Assembly (NCBI GenBank): GCA_015039365.1 | Contig: WION01000667.1 | Coordinates: 1-25,177 of the forward strand | From: Amanita rubescens | Taxonomy: Eukaryota > Basidiomycota > Agaricomycetes > Agaricales > Amanitaceae | Direction: 5' to 3' | DNA length: 25,177 nt | In this document: positions 20,280 through 25,177 of the stretch, in pieces | How positions within the stretch are numbered: position 1 is the stretch's first letter | Layout of the letters: every line of letters starts with the position of its first letter | Translations under genes and position numbers: made by a program | The notes under the pieces: model-generated | The model's input: only the letters and a program-made list of their open reading frames with translations | What the model was told of the DNA's origin: nothing | Databases searched by the model: none

Positions 20280-23200
20280 TCAGGTCGCAGCAGGTCGTTT
20301 TCCCCTGCCAAGGCCCATACCAACGCGCACCAAAGTCTCTAGCGATGCGCGTCCGTTAATTATCAAGTCTTCGTCCCATTCGAGAACACCTTTCTCAAAC
20401 AGGAGAACAATGGTCGAACCACCTGGAGCAAAAAGTTTGTCAACATCAAACCCAACGCAGAGTATCACCCTTACCAAAGGCGAAATAGCCAAATTCTTGT
20501 CCTCGACGAACTTGCTGACCTTCCTCTACAGTAGTCTTGATCGTCCCGACCATCATCGCACCGACACAAACAGCCATTATTCGACCAAATTGGGGACTGT
20601 CGATGGGTACAATCTTCCTTACATTCTCCCCATAAACGTCCAACGCGGTCCTGATAGCTTGAGGCTGTGCCGAGAGAAAAGACTTTAAACTGATTGTGTA
20701 CCGGATACAAAAGCACTTACGTTCACAGTATAATACTCTCCAGAGATATAAGTCATCCGACCGATCGTACCGTCTACCGGGCAATGGAACCGATGATAGT
20801 CTTGCGGAGCGAGCCTAAATATGCCAAGCGCGCCACCCGTATACTTCTCCGCCTCGTCCTTGTAATTGTCGCCCAACAGGCGGCCAACGGTGAATTCTCG
20901 GCCTTTGATCCAGATCTTGGTAGCTTCGCTCACGGTCTCGAACGCCATGAGACGGCAATCAGCGCCGCTCACAAGGCGATACGGGTCATCTGGGTGTTCT
21001 ACGGGCCGCGCGTCGGGCTTCAATTTTCTACAAAGTAGTCAGATAACTATCACTCTCCGGAACGAAAAGCAACTGCACCTGTAAAAGAATTGATTAAACG
21101 TTTCTGCGCGTTTTTATCAGTAACGATGATACAGATAAAAGAGCGAAGCGGAGGACTTACTGAACGATGGGATGGGGTCTAGTATTTCGTCTACGTTAAG
21201 CTGGTGGAATTGAATGAAAGAGGGTATCTCCTTGGCCGATTCTGGTGAATCATACTTGAGTCCTTGCTTGATAGATAACGATTTAAGAAGTCCACGAGCT
21301 CTGCTTCCTTCCATACGTCCCCCGGCGCCCTGTACCCCGTAAGCGTCGATCCGACCGATCCAACACGACACGTACCTTGTACAACAGCCGAATCCCAAGC
21401 CTCACGTAAACTTGCATCTTTTCCTCTTCTAGTTGTCCCGTAGTTCGATTCTGAACGATAATATTTGCCGAATTCTGTCCAAGTGTCAAGTTCAACACTT
21501 TCCAAATGAAAAAAAAAAAAAAACCACTCACAGCTCCGAGACGGTACTGCCCAGCATAGATCCTGTCGAGCACATTCGTATACCACTTCCTCTGCGCCTG
21601 ACTCGCCGTAACGAAATTGCCCACCACGATCCGATCGACTTGGCTCCAATCTTGACTAGCACAAACTGCCAAGTGCGTTACGATATCCATCTCTGCTCTC
21701 GCATTAAGCCGCGGTCGATGACACAACGGGCAATTCTTGACGTTGATAACTCGCTCGATGGGTGCCTCGTTCGACGCCGGTGTAGCACCAGCACCCGTAG
21801 CAGTTCCCGGGCTAGTACCACGAGAACTAACAGTCTTCTTCTTCATCCGCCTAAACCTCGACTTTTTCTGCTGCCTAACTTCAGAATCCGTCGCCACGCC
21901 ACTAGCAGCACCGGAAGAAGACGAAGTGCCACCCAACGCTACGCCAGGACCAGAAGAAGTACCACTGCTCTCCTCTTCCTCTGATGAGTCAATCCCAAGC
22001 GCACGAGTCGACAACGGCATCTGATTCGGTTCGGTCTGATGATCGAACCACCCACCCGCACCCGGGAGATGTTGTTGAGGATGCGCAGGCCGACCCGAAA
22101 AGTGCATCTCGTGCAATGCAAACGAAACGCCCTCCTGCATCGCTCCGTCCAAATCCTTTCCCAATTTATCCATCACCGTCAAAATGGGCGTCGTACTCGC
22201 ACTGACACCCGACGACCGGCTCTCCTCGCCCACGTCCACCCTCTTCTTCTCGCTCAAGGGCCTACAAAGCTCCGTCTCTAAACACTGAATGGCCTCATCC
22301 AACGACAACTCATCTTCCTCTGGATTCTTGCCGTAGCGTGTAAAGAAACTCTCTATCGTCGACTTGGTCAACGTCGACCCGAGCGAATCGAGCATAGACC
22401 TCAGCTCGAGCTGAGAAATGGCGCCGGTATCGTCTGTATCGTATTGGGTCAAATATTGCCTCCAGAACTTCTGCCTCAACGCCGCGTATGGCTGGTACTT
22501 TGCGCGAATCGTAATGGTAGGTGTAGCGGTCTTCGTCAACTCCCAAGGAATATCCTTGGCCATGATCACCTCGATCGTCATCTCCTTCATCGGATGGTCC
22601 CCACAGTAGTCGGGCGCGTACAATCCCGTCGTAGGGTCTGGCTGAGGAGCCGCTTCGATGAGGCTCTGGATTTCAAAGTTCGCATCGCCGACGAGGTCGT
22701 TGGAGGACAACTTGTCCCAGTCCAAGATCGTCAACGAGACTTGAAACGCGGTTTCGTAACGGCGGACGTGGAATAAGAGTTTTTCGTCCCAGATAGGGTT
22801 CAATGTGTGTCGCAACACGCGCGTTCGGAACACTTTTTTTCCGAAAGAGATGACGACGAAAGGATCCATATCGAAACCAGTGCGTGTTACTGCGCCGCGT
22901 CAGCAAAAGTTTGGATAGATATGAAGAAATCTCACCGTTCTTTAGCTTCGGGAGATTCTCCGCTTTGATAATCTCCAACATCACAATGCCCATAATATCA
23001 TTCCCAGCTTCAAACATGTAATCACCCTTTCTAGCAACAGGCGTCTGCGCGGGAGAAACCATAACCGGCGCGCTGGTGGCGCTACTCTCGCCTCCACTTG
23101 CGCTTCCTTGCTGCGCCTCGTTTGCCGGAACCTGAGCGAGTGCATCTCCCGTTGTCATGAGAGGCGTCAAAGCCGCAACAGCAGAACTCGATGAATTGTT

Positions 23201-24506
23201 GCTAGTTCCCGTACTCCACCTCTTCCTAAATACACGTTTCTTCTTGTCCTTGTCCTTGCTCGCGCCATCCGTGTTCGTCTCGGACGCAGACCCCTCACCT
23301 GCCCCCATACCGGTCGAAAGCGTAGAGCAAGCAGAGGACGCAGACGGAGACCTGCTGGACGAATCCGTCGTAGGCGCTTTCCTCCTCGGAAACTTCATCT
23401 TGGGTATAAATCCCGACGCACTCTTCGGCGAAGGACCCGTCGCGGCTTTGGGCGTAGCCTCGGACGCAGAGTCCTTCCTTCCAAACGCCTTTGCCAACGA
23501 AGCAGGCATCGCCGTGGCAGGTACCACCGTCGGAGTCGTAGGAGTATCAATAACGAGTCCCGGCCCCTCGATTGCCTCCTCAGGAAGCTCAGCCTCGCCC
23601 TCAGCCTCGGCTTCGCTCCCCTCTTCCTCCTCAAGTTCATACTCATCCGCGGAGGATAACCCACCATCATCTCCGTACGACATCAACTGCTCGTCTTCTG
23701 CAGGATGGGATCGGATCGTTCCAAAGCCCCTAGTCGGCGGCGCACTAACCCAAGACGCCCGTCCTTTTCTCTCCCTCTTCCGCAACTCTTTCAACACCTC
23801 TTCAAAATCCAACAAACTCGCCGTATTAGGCGAAGCCACAAACCCAAGTTTAACACATACACTCCCTGCAACTGTTGTATTCGCGCGCGCCGATTCGAGT
23901 GCAAGCGAGAGCGGCTGCGAGGGGGGGGAGTCATAATTATTCTTTCCAAATCCAACACGGGAAACTTGCCTTGTTATCCGGATCGTCCCATCCCAACGCG
24001 CCAGGGAACCAACCCCCAACTCCCACCCCAACCTCACCCAAATATTCCCTCTTCAACATATGATCCCGATCCCAAACCACCAACTCGATCACGCCCACCC
24101 CACCCATCTTCTCCACCACGCTGAGATAAATGGGGAACTCGAACGTACTCTCTTTCGGTGGAAACGTGGGGTTGAGGGTACGTTTACAAGTGGGTGTGTT
24201 TCGCCGGGTGTGTAATAGAGATACGACGATGAACCTGTGAGATGAGGGCGATAAGAAAAAGGAGAGAGATGGAGGAACAACGTACGGATCGCCGAGGCCT
24301 GTTTTGTCCTTGACCAAGAGACCTGTACAACTCACGACTTGTAATCGGAGGATGACGATGGGCGTTTCTCCCGGCGCTGGCGCGAACGCTTGGCGGGCGC
24401 CGCTAAAGTGGCTGCTGACGGTTCTGCTGCTGCCTCGAACCGCTCTTGCAGGCAACAAAGCGGCCGTCTTGAGGACGTTTTTCAGCCTCTGACCACTGGG
24501 CGCCAT
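20280..24506 (-). CDS. PSD2: Phosphatidylserine decarboxylase proenzyme, Psd2-type with two C2 domains (1251 aa, 10 exons)
   Basis: It decarboxylates phosphatidylserine to phosphatidylethanolamine; Psd2-type enzymes act in Golgi/endosomal membranes. Exons 24506-24286, 24234-23970, 23914-22936, 22889-21532, 21474-21376, 21329-21161, 21103-21079, 21027-20721, 20664-20475, 20422-20280 total 3756 nt in frame. Order of parts: a C2 domain (about 45-180); a long acidic/Ser-rich linker; a second C2 domain (about 465-590) with 'DMDPFVVISFG' and 'TLNPIWDEKLLFHV'; an EF-hand loop starting at Asp639; and a zinc-finger-like C-x2-C...H-x3-C (875, 878, 894, 898). The decarboxylase follows, with 'SIKQGLKYD', Asp1062 ('ADCRLMAF'), His1117 ('DYHRFH') and GGST (1205-1208). 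Self-cleavage before Ser1207 would leave a pyruvoyl group on a 45-residue alpha chain. The length is near yeast Psd2 (1138 aa). An ATG at 24521 would add five residues; 24506 has the better context. Confidence 0.95.
21509..21523 (+). repeat. 15-base A homopolymer inside a PSD2 intron
   Basis: A run of 15 A on the plus strand (T on the coding strand) lies within the 21475-21531 intron, close after the donor GTGAGTGG. It is the longest homopolymer I noticed in the window. Its length is liable to vary between strains and to be mis-sequenced, without affecting the protein. Confidence 0.9.
23915..23969 (-). other. GC-AG intron in the PSD2 gene
   Basis: On the minus strand exon 2 ends in AACAAG and the intron starts GCAAGT, the textbook GC-donor consensus, and ends CCCTCGCAG. 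The 55-nt intron joins 'DDPDNK' to 'PLSLALESARANTTVAGS', as the family requires, while reading through hits a TAA. No GT donor near the junction works. The pyrimidine tract is a run of C (G8 on the plus strand, 23921-23928). Confidence 0.85.
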
Positions 24507-24689
24507 GATGGAGGGTATCATAGAGCGATACGCGACGAGAGCACCGCCCGCACACAACACCACGTGCCAATAGCAAAAAGAGGTATAAGATTGATCTCAA
24601 GTCCAGTTATATATATGTGGAATTATGTAATGTATGTAGAAATCCATCAACCGTGTCCGTGTTAATTAAAGAGATCCAGCAATGTTCCT

Positions 24690-25146
24690 TCATGACAAGA
24701 AGAACGCGGAGAGCACAGCGCCCAGAATCGACACTCCAGAGACGGTGAGCGTCGTAGCTCCACTCGACGACCCGGTGGGTTGTGACTTGCCTGTTGCACT
24801 AGATCCAGGTGCGGTGCTCGTCACGCCGACGGTGGCGATTAGAGAATAGATCTGAGAACTCGTGTAGGTCGTGCAGCTGGATGAAGGAGGTAGATAGGGC
24901 GTGTAGGGCATCGTGATAGCGGTGTTTTCACCAGGTTGCGTGTACGTCATGGTAACACCGTTGGTGACGTAAACACCAGGAGGAAGCTGGTCTTCTCCCA
25001 AACAGGACATGAAAGTGCCGTTGATGGGGGCAGCGGGGATGTTGTATGCGCAACCAATACGGTCATAGATGTTGTAGCATAGGGAAGCGGCGTTGGGACT
25101 TGCCGGGTTGCACAACTTTTGACAGAATTGATTTCCACCCATGAAA
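24690..25146 (-). CDS. GPI-anchored surface glycoprotein, macrophage-activating-glycoprotein-like (3' exon, partial)
   Basis: This is the last exon of a gene whose 5' part is beyond the window. The acceptor TTTTCAG at 25147-25153 and 24 more intron bases are visible. The product contains the Cys-rich block 'GGNQFCQKLCNPASPNAASL', then 'YDRIGCAYNIPA', an Asn-Gly-Thr glycosylation site, 'GVYVTNGVTMTYTQPGE' and 'TMPYTPYLP'. These blocks are typical of the basidiomycete proteins annotated as macrophage activating glycoprotein. A Ser/Thr/Gly-rich stalk and the C-terminal hydrophobic 'VSILGAVLSAFFLS' form a GPI-attachment signal with small residues (SSSGA) ahead of it. It would sit at the plasma membrane or cell wall. 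Its function in the fungus is unknown. It lies upstream of PSD2 on the same strand, with a gap of 183 bp. Confidence 0.82.
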
Positions 25147-25177
25147 CTGAAAATCATCATCACCATCAGTCATCACT

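Noticed and set aside
23157..23936. Plus-strand ORF of 259 codons opposite PSD2
   Set aside because: It is antisense to the low-complexity Ser/Ala/Glu-rich linker of PSD2, which easily leaves open antisense frames. It has no independent motif.
6571..24506. A biosynthetic or functional gene cluster linking the transporter, the DUF4246 protein and PSD2
   Set aside because: No shared pathway, no common regulator and mixed strands; adjacency alone does not support a cluster, and the decarboxylase and Adp1-type transporter are conserved genes that occur singly.
1..25177. CRISPR array, tRNA, rRNA, transposase or viral gene
   Set aside because: Read on both strands; no regularly spaced repeats, cloverleaf-like segment, transposase or polymerase motif was evident. 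Small structured RNAs could be missed without a covariance-model search.

Overview
The window reads as nuclear DNA of a filamentous basidiomycete, most likely an Agaricomycete. Genes are dense on both strands and cut by many short introns (46-58 nt, usually GT-AG). Several families are typical of mushroom-forming and Rhizoctonia-like fungi: an Adp1-type ABC transporter, a Psd2-type phosphatidylserine decarboxylase, a DUF4246 protein, a FunK1 kinase remnant and a GPI-anchored 'macrophage activating glycoprotein'-like protein. Placement in Cantharellales/Ceratobasidiaceae is only an impression. All splice models below were built by hand from the sequence and checked for reading-frame closure. 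No RNA or database evidence was available.

Layout, left to right. 278-1885 (-): unrecognised protein with a C-terminal coiled coil. 1886-5624: a long stretch with no gene I can support, ending in a probable leader exon, a tiny upstream ORF and a 5'UTR intron. 5625-6226 (+): two-exon protein of unknown function. 6571-10750 (-): 20-exon EGF/ABC half-transporter. 10868-12958 (+): a 662-aa protein of unknown function, divergent from the transporter across a 117-bp gap. About 13081-13690: decayed, coding-like DNA. 13881-14946 (-): five-exon secreted orphan. 15745-17797 (-): five-exon DUF4246 protein with an oxygenase-like residue pattern. 18100-18535 (-): frameshifted FunK1 kinase fragment. 18660-19432 (+): 241-aa protein with a possible PD-(D/E)XK-like core. 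20280-24506 (-): ten-exon phosphatidylserine decarboxylase with two C2 domains, an EF hand and a zinc-finger-like motif. 24690-25146 (-): 3' part of a GPI-anchored surface protein cut by the window edge.

The genes do not form an obvious pathway. The two best-understood ones both concern membranes: the ABC transporter, and the decarboxylase that makes phosphatidylethanolamine in the endomembrane system. They are separated by unrelated genes, so I do not propose a cluster. The segment 12959-20279 looks like a faster-evolving accessory block, with a decayed gene, an orphan secreted protein, a FunK1 relic and lineage-specific families between two conserved housekeeping genes. I found no convincing new biological system. 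The most notable sequence-level observations are two introns that close the frame only with a GC donor, an extreme micro-exon structure in the transporter, and 18-residue repeats in a coiled coil.
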